From Mycolicibacterium arenosum (GTDB lineage Bacteria; Actinomycetota; Actinomycetes; Mycobacteriales; Mycobacteriaceae): a stretch of DNA of 64,000 nt. Under the pieces are notes generated by a model, which was not told the DNA's origin, searched no databases, and saw nothing but the letters and a program-made list of their open reading frames with translations. Shown here piece by piece: positions 1-16,858 of this stretch. Numbering within the stretch: position 1 is the first letter of the stretch; every line of letters starts with the position of its first letter. The stretch covers positions 310,001 to 374,000 of the forward strand of contig NZ_JANDBD010000001.1 in the NCBI RefSeq assembly GCF_024320865.1. Reading direction: 5' to 3'. A program made the translations under genes and the position numbers.

Positions 1-84
1 ATCCACCGCGGCAGGCAGGCGCTTCGCGACTATCTCGCCAAGCACTCCGACGAGTACACGGGCGAGCGGGCCCAGTCCGCCTGA
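1..84 (+). CDS. sigE: ECF sigma factor SigE, C-terminal end (partial)
   Basis: An open frame enters from the left edge and stops at 82-84 (TGA), giving 27 residues that begin IHRGRQALRDYL. RGRQALRDYL is typical of the extreme C-terminus of ECF sigma factors just after the region 4 helix-turn-helix, and the next gene is the anti-sigma factor rseA, as in the mycobacterial sigE-rseA-htrA-tatB order. SigE directs envelope and oxidative stress transcription. Only the tail is visible, so the identification rests mainly on synteny. Confidence 0.75.
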   Translation: MHRGRQALRDYLAKHSDEYTGERAQSA

Positions 85-168
85 CGCGTCGTGGGTGTAT
101 CGATCCGTCGACCGCGCTACATTCGAGGTGCAGTCTCGACACGCGAGTGGTCTGAAAGGAGCTGGGCG

Positions 169-564
169 ATGGCCGACCCGGGAGACGTGTTCCGCCGGGC
201 GTTCTCCTGGCTTCCCACCCAGCTCGCCGCACAGAGCGCTGCACCCGTGGGCCCGCGTCGCTTCGGTTCCACCGAGCATCTGTCCACGGAGGCCATCGCG
301 GCGTTCGTCGACGGTGAACTCCGGATGACCGCCCACCTCCGCGCCGCGCACCACCTCTCGCTGTGTCCCGAATGCTCAGCCGAGGTCGAGCAGCAGGGTC
401 AGGCCCGCACCGCGTTGCGGGATTCCTGCCCGATCTCGATTCCCAGCACGCTGCTCGGAACGCTGTCTCAGATCCCGCATCACGCTCCGCCCGAACCGCC
501 GGTGGAGTCGATTGACCAGCAGTTTGCTGACGGCGCGGCGCGCGCTCGTCGCAAGCGTCGGTAG
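169..564 (+). CDS. rseA: Anti-sigma E factor RseA
   Basis: Protein of 131 residues matching mycobacterial RseA, a cytoplasmic zinc-associated anti-sigma factor that sequesters SigE. A ZAS motif HxxxCxxC is visible (H62, C66, C69) within the stretch HHLSLCPEC. The ATG at 169 (MADPGDVFRRAF) is chosen over an upstream ATG at 91 because a Shine-Dalgarno-like GAAAGGA lies 8 bases upstream and because the homologue begins with MADPG. It follows sigE and precedes htrA, its usual partners. In M. tuberculosis RseA activity is controlled by redox state and by phosphorylation-dependent ClpC1P2 proteolysis. Confidence 0.92.
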   Translation: MADPGDVFRRAFSWLPTQLAAQSAAPVGPRRFGSTEHLSTEAIAAFVDGELRMTAHLRAAHHLSLCPECSAEVEQQGQARTALRDSCPISIPSTLLGTLSQIPHHAPPEPPVESIDQQFADGAARARRKRR

Positions 565-574
565 GCTGAACTGA

Positions 575-5085
<4,511 letters not shown>

Positions 5086-5086
5086 C

Positions 5087-5503
5087 ATGTTCGCCAACGT
5101 CGGCTGGGGCGAGATGCTCGTGCTGGTGATCGCCGGCCTCGTCATCCTCGGTCCCGAACGGCTTCCGGGCGCGATCCGCTGGACGGCGGGCGCCGTGCGT
5201 CAGGCGCGCGAGTACCTGTCCGGTGCCACCAGTCAGCTGCGTCAGGATCTCGGTCCGGAGTTCGACGACCTGCGCGAGCCGCTCTCGGAGCTGCAGAAGC
5301 TGCGTGGGATGACACCGCGCGCCGCGCTCACCAAGCACCTTCTCGACGGTGACGACTCGTTCCTCACCGGCAACTTCGACAAGGCTCCCGGCGACAGCGC
5401 CGTAAAGCCGCAGTCGTCCAACGGCCCGACCCCGCAGGTACCGCTTCAGAAGCCGGCGGTGGACCCCGCCAAGTCGACGCCCTTCGACGACGACGCGACC
5501 TAG
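5087..5503 (+). CDS. tatB: Sec-independent (Tat) translocase subunit TatB
   Basis: A 138-residue TatB. An N-terminal membrane helix (about 5-20) ends in the diagnostic GPERLP, followed by a long amphipathic helix (about 25-75) and a polar Pro/Ser-rich tail. TatB with TatC forms the receptor for twin-arginine signal peptides in export of folded proteins. The start is one base after the htrA copy 3 stop, matching the htrA-tatB linkage of mycobacteria. The 3' end overlaps the mrp stop by 4 bases in convergent orientation. Confidence 0.95.
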   Translation: MFANVGWGEMLVLVIAGLVILGPERLPGAIRWTAGAVRQAREYLSGATSQLRQDLGPEFDDLREPLSELQKLRGMTPRAALTKHLLDGDDSFLTGNFDKAPGDSAVKPQSSNGPTPQVPLQKPAVDPAKSTPFDDDAT

Positions 5504-6657
5504 CCCTGGCGCGCGACCGTGTCCAGGTTCAGCGCCATCCCCACCAGCCCGCGCTTACGCGACGCCAGCGAAGCCGCGATTTCGTTGAGGGCTTTACCCG
5601 CTGCGGATTCCGGAGCGCTCAGCACCAGCGGCACGCCGGTGTCACCCGCATCGACGAGCGCGGGATCGATCGGCACCTGACCCAGCAGCGGCACGTCAGC
5701 GCCGACGGACTTCGACAGGCTGTCGGCGACGACCTTGCCGCCGCCCTCGCCGAACAAGTTCAGCGTCGATCCGTCGGGCAGGGTCAGACCGGACATGTTC
5801 TCGACGACACCGACGATGCGCTGACGGGTCTGCAGCGCGATCGCACCGGCCCGCTCCGCGACCTCGGCGGCCGCCAGCTGCGGCGTCGTCACGACGAGGA
5901 TCTCCGCGCCGGGGATGAGCTGCGACACCGAGATCGCGATATCGCCGGTACCCGGCGGCAGATCGAGCAGAAGCACGTCGAGGTCGCCCCAGTACACATC
6001 GGCGAGGAACTGCTGCAGTGCGCGGTGCAGCATCGGCCCGCGCCACACCACGGGGACGTTGCCCTGCGTGAACATCGCGATCGAGATGACCTTCACGTCG
6101 TGCGCGATGGGCGGCAGGATCATCGAGTCGACCTGCGTCGGCCGTTCGGCGGTGCCCATCATGCGGGGCACCGAGTGGCCGTAGATGTCGGCGTCGAGCA
6201 CGCCGACCGACAGCCCGCGCGCGGCCATCGCCGCCGCGAGGTTCACGGTGACGCTGGACTTCCCGACGCCGCCCTTGCCGGACGCGACGGCGTACACGCG
6301 GGTCAGCGAGCCCGGCTGCGCGAACGGGATGACCGGTTCACGGGAGTCGCCGCGGAGCAGCTTGCGCAACTCGGCGCGCTGCTCGTCGTTCATGACGTCG
6401 AGTCCGACGGTCACGGTCCCGGTGCCGGGCACGTCGACGACGGCCTGCTTCACCCGCTCGATGATCTCGGACTTCTTCGGACAGGCCGAGGTGGTCAGGT
6501 AGATCTCGACGTGCACTGAGCCCTTGTGGTCGTCGGCCCCGATGTCGACGCTCTTCACCATCCCGACTTCGGTGATCGGCTTGCGGAGCTCGGGGTCTAC
6601 GACCTTGGTCAGCGCGGCGCGAACCGCTGCGTGCAGATCGGTGGGTGTACTGGACAT
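5500..6657 (-). CDS. mrp: Mrp/ApbC family P-loop ATPase, iron-sulfur cluster carrier
   Basis: A 385-residue protein with an N-terminal MIP18/DUF59 domain (about 8-90, with DPEL near 21) and a ParA/MinD-like ATPase domain. The deviant P-loop GKGGVGKSS is at 127-135, and the [10 protein letters not shown] switch region follows. Family members bind and transfer Fe-S clusters. The C-terminal CxxC used by many ApbC proteins for cluster binding is absent: the region after VVENMSG has no cysteines. The M. tuberculosis homologue, as I recall it, also lacks it. In M. tuberculosis several genes separate tatB and mrp; here they are adjacent. Confidence 0.93.
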   Translation of the reverse strand: MSSTPTDLHAAVRAALTKVVDPELRKPITEVGMVKSVDIGADDHKGSVHVEIYLTTSACPKKSEIIERVKQAVVDVPGTGTVTVGLDVMNDEQRAELRKLLRGDSREPVIPFAQPGSLTRVYAVASGKGGVGKSSVTVNLAAAMAARGLSVGVLDADIYGHSVPRMMGTAERPTQVDSMILPPIAHDVKVISIAMFTQGNVPVVWRGPMLHRALQQFLADVYWGDLDVLLLDLPPGTGDIAISVSQLIPGAEILVVTTPQLAAAEVAERAGAIALQTRQRIVGVVENMSGLTLPDGSTLNLFGEGGGKVVADSLSKSVGADVPLLGQVPIDPALVDAGDTGVPLVLSAPESAAGKALNEIAASLASRKRGLVGMALNLDTVARQG

Positions 6658-6703
6658 CGTCCGCGAGTCTATGCCGACGCCGCGCGAGGACCGTGCGCCC
6701 CTG

Positions 6704-8026
6704 TCAGGCGGGCGGAACCGGACCGGCCGGCGGGACCACGGCTGCGGCCGGCGGCAGCGCCGCGGCGGGGTCGCCCGGTGGCGGCGGGGGCTGCTCGGGC
6801 AGCAGCGGCGCCACCAGTGGGGCGGGTGCGGGAGGCGGCGGCGCGGCTGGCAGCGGCGGTGCCGGCGGCGGGTTGTTCAGCCAGGGCAGGTTGAACGGAT
6901 TGGCGTTGGGTGCCGGCGTGGGCGGCGGCGCCTGCAGGCAGAACACCCGGCAGTCCTGCATCGGCTCGGCGGGGCCGGGCACGCGTCCGGAACCCTGCCC
7001 CAACTGCGGGTTCAGCTGGCCGGCGAGATCGGGTCGGCCGGGGCCGAGCAGCGGATTCAGTGCCATCGGATCGTCGGCGGGAAGTCCGGCGGCGTTGAGC
7101 GGCAGACCCGGCCCGAGTCCCTGCGAGGCGACTTCGAGATGCTCGTCGCCGATCGGGTGCGAGCCCGAGATCGCGGGCAGGTCGACGGGTTCGACGCCCG
7201 TCGCGTACGCGCCTGCCCACCCGAGCACGTTGCTCGCGTACGCCGTGGAGTTGTTGTAGCGCAGGATCGCCGTCATCACCTGAGACGGGTCGCGCAGGTT
7301 CAGGCCGCCACTGCAGAGGTAGCGCGCCGCGGCGAGGGACGCGTCGTACAGGTTCTGTACGTCGGCCTTGCCGTCGTTGTCGCCGTCCGAGGCGTACCGG
7401 GCCCACGTTCCCGGCAGGAACTGCATGGGGCCCATCGCGCGGGCGTAGGTGGTGCGGCCGGCCTGCACGCTCTGCACGATGATCTCGTTGCCGGGCAGCG
7501 TGCCGTCGAGGGCGGGGCCGTAGATGGGGGTGATCGGCGTGCCGCGGGCGTCGGTGGCGCCGCCGAACGCGTGCAGCGACTCGATGCGGCCGATACCCGC
7601 CAGCAGGTTCCAGCTGACGCCGCAGCCGGGGTAGGCGGCGGCCATCATGCGTTCGGCGTTCTGGTAGGCGTTGAGCGCCAGCGCCGGAATGCGCATGTTG
7701 CCAGGCGAATTCACGATGGCGGCCGGAGGCGGTGAGATCGGGGCGGCCGCCGCGGCGATGCGCAGGTACGGCAGGGGGCGCTTGGCCCGGACGATCTCGG
7801 CGCCGGAGTTCCTGGTGTCCGTGCGCGCGACGGACGCGAGCGGCTGGATGCCGTTGTCGACCATCGCGTTCATCTGCGACGGCGCCGACGCGCCCACGGC
7901 GAGCAGGAGCACCAGCGGGGCGATCACGGCGACGCCGAACCACGGGGTGCCCGCGACCCGGCTCGCAGCGGTGCGCTTCACCGCTGCGAAAGCAGCGGTG
8001 ACCCGGCCGGTTCCCATCTCCTGCAC
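6704..8026 (-). CDS. Membrane-anchored lytic murein transglycosylase (Rv1230c type)
   Basis: A 440-residue protein with one N-terminal membrane segment (about 28-47) and a MltB-like transglycosylase domain (about 115-285). The likely catalytic glutamate is E149 in GIGRIES, and the family motif AMGPMQFLPGTW follows. The last 90 residues are Pro/Ala-rich, suggesting a cell-wall-spanning tail. It would cleave glycan strands of peptidoglycan from the outer face of the membrane. GTG at 8026 or ATG at 8017 could be the start; AGGAG lies directly before the ATG. It is the first of a run shared with M. tuberculosis Rv1230c-Rv1232c. Confidence 0.87.
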   Translation of the reverse strand: MQEMGTGRVTAAFAAVKRTAASRVAGTPWFGVAVIAPLVLLLAVGASAPSQMNAMVDNGIQPLASVARTDTRNSGAEIVRAKRPLPYLRIAAAAAPISPPPAAIVNSPGNMRIPALALNAYQNAERMMAAAYPGCGVSWNLLAGIGRIESLHAFGGATDARGTPITPIYGPALDGTLPGNEIIVQSVQAGRTTYARAMGPMQFLPGTWARYASDGDNDGKADVQNLYDASLAAARYLCSGGLNLRDPSQVMTAILRYNNSTAYASNVLGWAGAYATGVEPVDLPAISGSHPIGDEHLEVASQGLGPGLPLNAAGLPADDPMALNPLLGPGRPDLAGQLNPQLGQGSGRVPGPAEPMQDCRVFCLQAPPPTPAPNANPFNLPWLNNPPPAPPLPAAPPPPAPAPLVAPLLPEQPPPPPGDPAAALPPAAAVVPPAGPVPPA

Positions 8027-8102
8027 TGAACCCGTCCTAGCTCTGCGATGACCGGACGACTGATCCCGGCAAACCTGTGAACCAGGTCACCATACCGTCG
8101 TG

Positions 8103-8627
8103 TCACTCATCCGTTGTCACAATGCCCTTACCTCGTTTCTTCGGCTTGGTCGCCTGGAGGTCGGTCAGCAGTTCCCGCAAATCCTCTAGTTCGCGACGGA
8201 GGTAGTCGCGCGTGGCGACCTCGCCGACGGCGATGCGCAGCGCGGCGAGTTCCCTGGCGAGATATTCGGTGTCCGCCTTGGTCTGCTGGGCCCGGCGCCG
8301 GTCCTCCTCGAGCGAGACGCGGTCGCGGTTCTCCTGGCGATTCTGCGCGAGCAGGATGAGCGGGGCCGCGTACGCCGCCTGGGTGGAGAACGCCAGGTTG
8401 AGCAGGATGAACGGGTACGGATCCCATTCGTATCCGACGGCGAACAGGTTCAGCAGGATCCAGATGATGACGAAGATCGTCTGGATGGCGAGGTAGCGGC
8501 CGGTGCCGAGGAACCGGGCCAGCTGTTCACTGACGCGACCTACGGCCTCGACGTCGAAGCGCGGCGTGAAGCGGCGTCGCGACGTGCGCGGGGTGTCGAG
8601 GCGTTGGCGCGCTGAACCGTCGCTCAC
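8103..8627 (-). CDS. DUF1003 family membrane protein (Rv1231c type)
   Basis: A 174-residue protein with two membrane helices (about 45-65 and 72-95) followed by a charged C-terminal helix (about 100-160) likely to be coiled coil. The segment FDVEAVGRVSEQLARFLGTGRYL followed by WDPYPFILLNLAFS is characteristic of the DUF1003 family. The function is unknown. The GTG start overlaps the stop of the upstream MgtE-N/CBS gene by 4 bases, so the pair is co-translated and possibly works in divalent-cation handling. Confidence 0.85.
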   Translation of the reverse strand: MSDGSARQRLDTPRTSRRRFTPRFDVEAVGRVSEQLARFLGTGRYLAIQTIFVIIWILLNLFAVGYEWDPYPFILLNLAFSTQAAYAAPLILLAQNRQENRDRVSLEEDRRRAQQTKADTEYLARELAALRIAVGEVATRDYLRRELEDLRELLTDLQATKPKKRGKGIVTTDE

Positions 8628-9937
8628 GACTGGCCACCCTGGTGAGTGTCGAGTTCCGCTGTCGGAAGGTCGGGTTCCTCATTGGTGACGCGCCAATCGT
8701 GCGGCAGCAGGTGGTCGAGCACGTCGTCGACGCTGACCGCTCCCAGCAGGTGGTGCTCGTCGTCCACCACCGGGGCGCACACCAGGTTGTAGGCGGCGAA
8801 GTAGCGGGTGACGGCCGCGAGGCTCGAATCCGGTTCCAGGCTCGGCAGATCGGCGTCGATCATGCCGCTGACGAGCGAGGCGGGCGGCTCGCGGAGCAGC
8901 CGCTGCAGATGCACGCAGCCGATGTAGCGGCCCGTCGGGGTCGACGTCGGGGAGCGCACCACGAACGCGAGCGACGCCAGGGCCGGGGTGAGGTCGGGGT
9001 CGCGCACGCGGGCGAGCGCTTCGGCCACGGTGGTGCCGGGGCCCAGCACCACGGGGTCGGACGTCATGAGGCCGCCCGCGGTGTCGGGGGAGTGCTGCAG
9101 CAGTCGGCTGACGGCCTCGGAGTCCTCGGGGTCCATGCGGGCCAACAGCACTTCGGCCCTGGCGGCGTCGAGCTCACCGAGGAGGTCGGCCGCGTCGTCG
9201 GGATCCATGGCCTCGAGAACGTCGGCGGCGCGATCAGTGGCCATCTGTCCGATCAGCTCGGCCTGGTCGCTCTCCGGCAGCTCCTGCAACACGTCGGCGA
9301 GCCGTTCGTCGTCGAGCGCGTTGACCACCTCGTAGCGGCGTTTGGCCGGCAGTTCGCGGATCGCGTCGGCGACGACGATCGGACGCTGTCCCTCGAACTG
9401 CTCGAGCAGGTAGGCGACCCCCTGACCGGGCAGCGACAGCGCGGCCGGGGTCAGACCGATGACGTGCTGCCAGCCGACGACCTGCATGGTGGTGCGCCGT
9501 CCCAGCCTGCGGTGGCTGCGGACGGCGACGCGGGTGACCATCCAGTCGCGGGTGCGAACCTGCTCGAGGGAGAGGTCGACCACCACCAGGTCGATGCCCG
9601 CGAGATCCGCGAGCTCGGGATCGTCCACGCGCACCCTGGAATCGAGTACCTGACCGAACACCAGGACCTCGCCCGGTCGTTGCGCGAACCGGCGCAGCGA
9701 GACGTTGCCCGTGCTGAGCGTCACCGCGCTCGGCTCGATGGCGGTGACACGCAGGATCGGAACGAAAATCCTTCTGCGCGTGAGCAGTTCGACGACGAGT
9801 CCGAGCACTCTGGGCTGTTGGCGGCCGTAGCTGATGTTGATCACCAGGTCGCGCACCCGGCCGATCGACTCGCCGTCGGGGCCGAGGACCAACATCCCGG
9901 CGAGTCGCGCCGCGTAGACCCTGTTGACCGCCACCAT
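8624..9937 (-). CDS. PRC-barrel / MgtE N-terminal / CBS-pair protein (Rv1232c type)
   Basis: A 437-residue soluble protein. It has a PRC-barrel-like N-terminus (about 8-95), an MgtE N-terminal superhelical domain (about 180-280, with repeats such as LADVLQELPESD and AADVLEAMDPDDAADLLGEL) and two CBS motifs (about 290-420). In true MgtE channels the N and CBS domains gate a five-helix pore according to cytosolic Mg2+; here no membrane domain follows, so it is a sensor module without its channel. It is translationally coupled to the DUF1003 membrane protein, which may be its partner. Its start is only 25 bases from the divergent lyase gene. Confidence 0.85.
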   Translation of the reverse strand: MVAVNRVYAARLAGMLVLGPDGESIGRVRDLVINISYGRQQPRVLGLVVELLTRRRIFVPILRVTAIEPSAVTLSTGNVSLRRFAQRPGEVLVFGQVLDSRVRVDDPELADLAGIDLVVVDLSLEQVRTRDWMVTRVAVRSHRRLGRRTTMQVVGWQHVIGLTPAALSLPGQGVAYLLEQFEGQRPIVVADAIRELPAKRRYEVVNALDDERLADVLQELPESDQAELIGQMATDRAADVLEAMDPDDAADLLGELDAARAEVLLARMDPEDSEAVSRLLQHSPDTAGGLMTSDPVVLGPGTTVAEALARVRDPDLTPALASLAFVVRSPTSTPTGRYIGCVHLQRLLREPPASLVSGMIDADLPSLEPDSSLAAVTRYFAAYNLVCAPVVDDEHHLLGAVSVDDVLDHLLPHDWRVTNEEPDLPTAELDTHQGGQS

Positions 9938-9962
9938 GGGTAAAAGGGTAGAGAGTTAGCCC

Positions 9963-10919
9963 GTGGACAACCGCTATCGCCCCCGTCGAACGTGCTTGTC
10001 GGTTCCCGGCAGCAGCGACAAGATGATCGAGAAGGCGAAGAGCCTGCCCGCCGACGAGGTCTTCCTCGATCTCGAGGACGCCGTCGCGCCCGATGCGAAG
10101 GCGGAGGCGAGGACGCGGGTTGCCGGTGCGCTCGGTGCTTCCGGGTGGGCCGGCGGGCTGCGCGGGGTGCGCGTCAACGACTGGACGACGCCGTGGACGC
10201 ACGCCGACGTCATCGAGGTCGTCGCAGCCGCGGGCGCGCACCTGGACCTGATCGTGCTGCCGAAGGTCGAGGACGCGTCGCACGTGCAGGCGTTGGACCT
10301 CTTGCTGTCCCAACTCGAGCAGACCCACGGACTGCCGGTCGGGCGCATCGCGATCGAGCCGCAGATCGAAACGGCGCGTGGGCTGACGAACGTCGACGCG
10401 ATCGCCGCCGCACCCAGGGTGGCCGCGCTGGTGCTGGGGCCGGGCGACATGGCGGCGAGCCTCAACATGCGCACGCTGGAGGTCGGCGGCCAGCCGGAGG
10501 GATACGACATCGGCGACGCGCATCACCACGTGCTGATGCGGATTCTGATCGCGGCTCGCACCCACGGTGTCGCGGCGATCGACGGGCCGTACGTGAAGGT
10601 GCGCGACGTCGAGGGGTTCCGGACGGTCGCGGGGCGCTCCGCTGCGCTCGGTTACGACGGCAAGTGGGTGCTGCACCCCGATCAGATCGCCGCGGGCAAC
10701 GAGATCTTCAGCCCGCGGCAGGCCGACTACGACCACGCGGAGCTGATTCTCGAGGCCTACGAGTGGCACACCTCGAAGGCAGGCGGCGCCCGCGGAGCGG
10801 TGATGCTCGGCGACGAGATGATCGACGAGGCCAGCCGCAAGATGGCGCTGGTGATCGCGGGCAAGGGTCGTGCCGCCGGAATGGCCCGAACCGGTGGACC
10901 GTTCGAACCGCCTGCTTGA
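9963..10919 (+). CDS. HpcH/HpaI aldolase family CoA-ester lyase (CitE-like)
   Basis: A 318-residue TIM-barrel lyase of the citrate lyase beta / malyl-CoA lyase group. Visible signatures are LSVPGSSDKM near residue 12, FLDLEDAV near 35, LPKVED near 99, IEPQIETARG near 124 (Mg2+-binding glutamate) and LGPGDMAASL near 150 (metal-binding aspartate). Family enzymes cleave or form CoA thioesters such as malyl-CoA or citramalyl-CoA; the true substrate cannot be read from sequence. GTG at 9963 is taken as start. It is longer than M. tuberculosis CitE (Rv2498c, about 273 residues) and nearer to malyl-CoA lyases in length. Confidence 0.82.
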   Translation: MDNRYRPRRTCLSVPGSSDKMIEKAKSLPADEVFLDLEDAVAPDAKAEARTRVAGALGASGWAGGLRGVRVNDWTTPWTHADVIEVVAAAGAHLDLIVLPKVEDASHVQALDLLLSQLEQTHGLPVGRIAIEPQIETARGLTNVDAIAAAPRVAALVLGPGDMAASLNMRTLEVGGQPEGYDIGDAHHHVLMRILIAARTHGVAAIDGPYVKVRDVEGFRTVAGRSAALGYDGKWVLHPDQIAAGNEIFSPRQADYDHAELILEAYEWHTSKAGGARGAVMLGDEMIDEASRKMALVIAGKGRAAGMARTGGPFEPPA

Positions 10920-10936
10920 CAACCGTTTTCGCCGGA

Positions 10937-11218
10937 CTACCCCTCGACGAACACCTTCACCACGACGAACATGCTGATGATCAGGGTGAGGGCGCCGAGG
11001 GCGATCCCCCCGATCGCGAGGCCGCGACCGCGTTGGTGGTGGACGGCGATCTGGTTCAGTGCGACGACGCCCAAGGCGATCCCGATGACCGACCCGAGGC
11101 CGAACAGCGTCACCGCGGAACTCGCCAGCGAACAGACGGCGAGCCTGTTGATCGGAGATCGATCCGGCGCGTGCGCCGAATCGTGCTCGGTGCGAGCCGT
11201 ATCGCCGGACGCGGTCAT
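10937..11218 (-). CDS. Small DUF4190 membrane protein
   Basis: A 93-residue protein with a polar N-terminus, then two membrane helices (about 27-57 and 66-90) flanking the DUF4190 signature GIALGVVALNQI. The ATG at 11218 overlaps the stop of the upstream larger DUF4190 gene (ATGA). An in-frame extension to 11785 exists but lies over the other gene and is non-coding in character. The function is unknown. It looks like a short duplicate of its neighbour without the proline-rich head. Confidence 0.78.
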   Translation of the reverse strand: MTASGDTARTEHDSAHAPDRSPINRLAVCSLASSAVTLFGLGSVIGIALGVVALNQIAVHHQRGRGLAIGGIALGALTLIISMFVVVKVFVEG

Positions 11219-11712
11219 AGGGTCGGCAGTAATCCGAATACGACGAGCGCGCCGAGACCGAGCAGTCCGAGGCCGCCGACGACGATGCCGGCGATCGCCA
11301 TCTCCTTGCCCTTCTGGCCGGATGCCGGGTCGATCTGGTTGAGCGCGACGATCCCGAGCACGATGGCGATGACTCCCAGCGGGAACCCGAGACAGAAGAT
11401 GTACCCGGGCAGCGAGGCCAGGCCGCAGGCCAGGGATCCGATCGCCAATCCGTTGGTGGTGGACTGGCCGGGGGGCACGCCGTAACCGGGAGGCGGGCCG
11501 TAATTCGGCGGTGGCGGGTAGCCCGGTGGCGGGCCGTAATTCTGCGGTGGCAGGTAGCCGGGATGGGGAGCCGCCGGGGGCAGCGAGTAGCCGGGCGGGG
11601 GAGTCGGGTTGTACTCGATCGGGGGGTACTCGACGGCACCGGAATCCGCATCGGGAGGGGTGAACGGTTGCTGCCGCGGGTCCTCCCCCGGTGCGCCGGG
11701 CGGGTACGTCAT
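11215..11712 (-). CDS. DUF4190 membrane protein with Pro/Tyr-rich N-terminus (Rv1233c type)
   Basis: A 165-residue protein. The N-terminal 80 residues contain repeats of the type GPPPGYPPPPNY, and two hydrophobic helices follow (about 88-125 and 137-160), with VLGIVALNQID between them. This layout is common in actinobacterial envelope proteins of unknown function and corresponds in position to Rv1233c. It is cotranscribed with the shorter DUF4190 gene downstream and divergent from the Rv1234-like gene. Confidence 0.82.
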   Translation of the reverse strand: MTYPPGAPGEDPRQQPFTPPDADSGAVEYPPIEYNPTPPPGYSLPPAAPHPGYLPPQNYGPPPGYPPPPNYGPPPGYGVPPGQSTTNGLAIGSLACGLASLPGYIFCLGFPLGVIAIVLGIVALNQIDPASGQKGKEMAIAGIVVGGLGLLGLGALVVFGLLPTL

Positions 11713-11845
11713 GGGGCCAACCTACCGGAGGTGGCGGTGGGTGTTCGGTGCTCGGCACCATCGCTGTGGCTCGCGCGTTGGACAATGCAGTGTGCCGAAC
11801 GCGCTCGTGCGCGAGCCGGACGCCGATACGACCGAGGACAGGACC

Positions 11846-14833
<2,988 letters not shown>

Positions 14834-15670
14834 GTGAACGAGCGGGTGGGCGCCGGCCGCGCCACAGGCTGGATCGTCATCAACATCCTGGTGGTGATCT
14901 ACGCGCTGTTCCCGGTGCTGTGGATCCTGTCGCTGTCGTTGAAGCCGACCTCAACGGTCAAGGACGGCAAGCTGATTCCGTCCGCGGTGACGTTCGACAA
15001 CTACAAGGCGATCTTCCAGGGCAACATCTTCACCTCGGCGCTGGTCAACTCGATCGGCATCGGGCTCATCACCACCGTGATCGCGGTCGTGATCGGCGGC
15101 ATGGCGGCGTATGCCATTGCACGCCTGAGCTTTCCGGGTAAGAAGTTGCTCGTCGGCGTCGCCCTGCTGATCGCAATGTTCCCGCAGATCTCGCTGGTGA
15201 CGCCGATCTTCAACATCGAGCGCAGCATCGGGCTGTTCGACACCTGGCTGGGCCTGATCATCCCCTACATCACGTTCGCGCTGCCGCTGGCGATCTACAC
15301 GATGTCGGCGTTCTTCAAGGAGATCCCATGGGATCTGGAGAAGGCCGCCAAGATGGACGGCGCGTCGCCGGGGCAGGCCTTCCGCAAGGTGATCGCCCCG
15401 CTTGCGGCGCCGGGCATCGTCACCGCCGCAATCCTGGTGTTCATCTTCGCCTGGAACGACCTGCTGCTGGCGCTGTCGCTGACGGCCACCGAACGCGCGA
15501 TCACGGCGCCCGTGGCGATCGCGAACTTCACGGGCAGTTCGCAATTCGAGGAGCCGACGGGTTCCATTGCGGCGGGCGCAATGGTGATCACGGTGCCGAT
15601 CATCATCTTCGTACTCATCTTCCAAAGACGGATCGTGGCCGGTCTGACGTCCGGCGCGGTGAAGGGGTAG
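14834..15670 (+). CDS. sugB: Trehalose ABC importer permease SugB
   Basis: A 278-residue MalG-type permease with six predicted membrane helices and the EAA-loop signature [15 protein letters not shown] near residue 170. GTG start at 14834, immediately after the sugA TAG. Partner of SugA in the LpqY-SugABC importer; length agrees with the M. tuberculosis protein (274 residues). Confidence 0.95.
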   Translation: MNERVGAGRATGWIVINILVVIYALFPVLWILSLSLKPTSTVKDGKLIPSAVTFDNYKAIFQGNIFTSALVNSIGIGLITTVIAVVIGGMAAYAIARLSFPGKKLLVGVALLIAMFPQISLVTPIFNIERSIGLFDTWLGLIIPYITFALPLAIYTMSAFFKEIPWDLEKAAKMDGASPGQAFRKVIAPLAAPGIVTAAILVFIFAWNDLLLALSLTATERAITAPVAIANFTGSSQFEEPTGSIAAGAMVITVPIIIFVLIFQRRIVAGLTSGAVKG

Positions 15671-15676
15671 GCGGTT

Positions 15677-16852
15677 ATGGCCGAAATCGTGCTGGACAAG
15701 GTGTCGAAGAGCTACGCGAGCGGCGCAACGGCGGTGAAGGACCTGTCGATCACGATCGCCGACGGCGAGTTCATCATCCTGGTGGGTCCGTCGGGGTGCG
15801 GAAAGTCCACGACGCTCAACATGATCGCCGGTCTCGAGGACATCACCGAGGGCGAGCTGCGCATCGGCGGCGACCGGGTGAACGAGAAGGCGCCCAAGGA
15901 CCGCGATATCGCGATGGTGTTCCAGTCCTACGCGCTGTACCCGCACATGACGGTGCGCCAGAACATCGCGTTCCCGCTGACGCTGGCCAAGGCGTCGAAG
16001 GCCGACGTCGCCGCGAAGGTCGAGGAGACCGCCCGCATTCTGGATCTCACCGAGCTGCTGGATCGCAAGCCCGCGCAGCTGTCCGGTGGTCAGCGCCAGC
16101 GCGTCGCGATGGGGCGCGCGATCGTCCGCAGCCCCAAGGCGTTCCTGATGGACGAGCCGCTGTCGAATCTCGATGCCAAGCTGCGCGTCCAAATGCGTTC
16201 GGAGATCGCACGTTTGCAGAACCGGCTGGGTACCACCACCGTGTACGTCACGCACGACCAGACCGAGGCGATGACGCTCGGCGACCGCGTCGTGGTGATG
16301 CTGGGCGGCGTCGCGCAGCAGATCGGCACGCCCGACGAGCTGTACCACCGGCCGGCCAACCTGTTCGTGGCCGGTTTCATCGGCTCGCCCTCCATGAACT
16401 TCTTCCCGGCCCAGTTGACCGACGGCGGAATCAAGCTGCCGTTCGGTGACGAGGTCCTGCTGTCCCCGGAGCTGCAGGACGCGCTGAGCAAGCATCCGAC
16501 ACCGGCCAATCTGATCGCCGGCGTCCGGCCCGAGCACATCGAGGACGCCTCGCTGATCGACACGTACGCCCGCATCCGTGCGCTGACGTTCAGCGTCACC
16601 GTCGACATGGTCGAGTCGCTCGGCTCGGACAAGTACGTGCACTTCCACTCCGAGGGCGCCGGTGCGCGCGCCGCGCAGCTGGCCGAGCTCGCCGCCGACT
16701 CGGGCGGCAATGAGAACGAGTTCGTGGCACGGGTTTCCGCGGAGTCGAGGGCCGCCATCGGTCAGCAGATCGAGCTGGCGATCGACACCACGAAACTGAC
16801 GCTGTTCGACGCCGACTCCGGGGCGAACCTGTCCATCCCGCCTGCTGAATAG
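15677..16852 (+). CDS. sugC: Trehalose ABC importer ATPase SugC
   Basis: A 391-residue ABC ATPase of the MalK/UgpC group. Walker A GPSGCGKST is at 37-45, the LSGGQ signature at 135-139, Walker B ends at D159-E160, and a C-terminal regulatory OB-fold domain covers about 240-390. It powers trehalose uptake. ATG at 15677 follows sugB by 6 bases. In M. tuberculosis loss of this transporter reduces virulence in mice. Confidence 0.96.
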   Translation: MAEIVLDKVSKSYASGATAVKDLSITIADGEFIILVGPSGCGKSTTLNMIAGLEDITEGELRIGGDRVNEKAPKDRDIAMVFQSYALYPHMTVRQNIAFPLTLAKASKADVAAKVEETARILDLTELLDRKPAQLSGGQRQRVAMGRAIVRSPKAFLMDEPLSNLDAKLRVQMRSEIARLQNRLGTTTVYVTHDQTEAMTLGDRVVVMLGGVAQQIGTPDELYHRPANLFVAGFIGSPSMNFFPAQLTDGGIKLPFGDEVLLSPELQDALSKHPTPANLIAGVRPEHIEDASLIDTYARIRALTFSVTVDMVESLGSDKYVHFHSEGAGARAAQLAELAADSGGNENEFVARVSAESRAAIGQQIELAIDTTKLTLFDADSGANLSIPPAE

Positions 16853-16858
16853 CCCTGC

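Noticed and set aside
9234..11651. Minus-strand open frame of 805 codons
   Set aside because: It crosses three real genes in different frames and has no recognisable motif. The real genes there are the MgtE-N/CBS protein, the CitE-like lyase and the DUF4190 pair.
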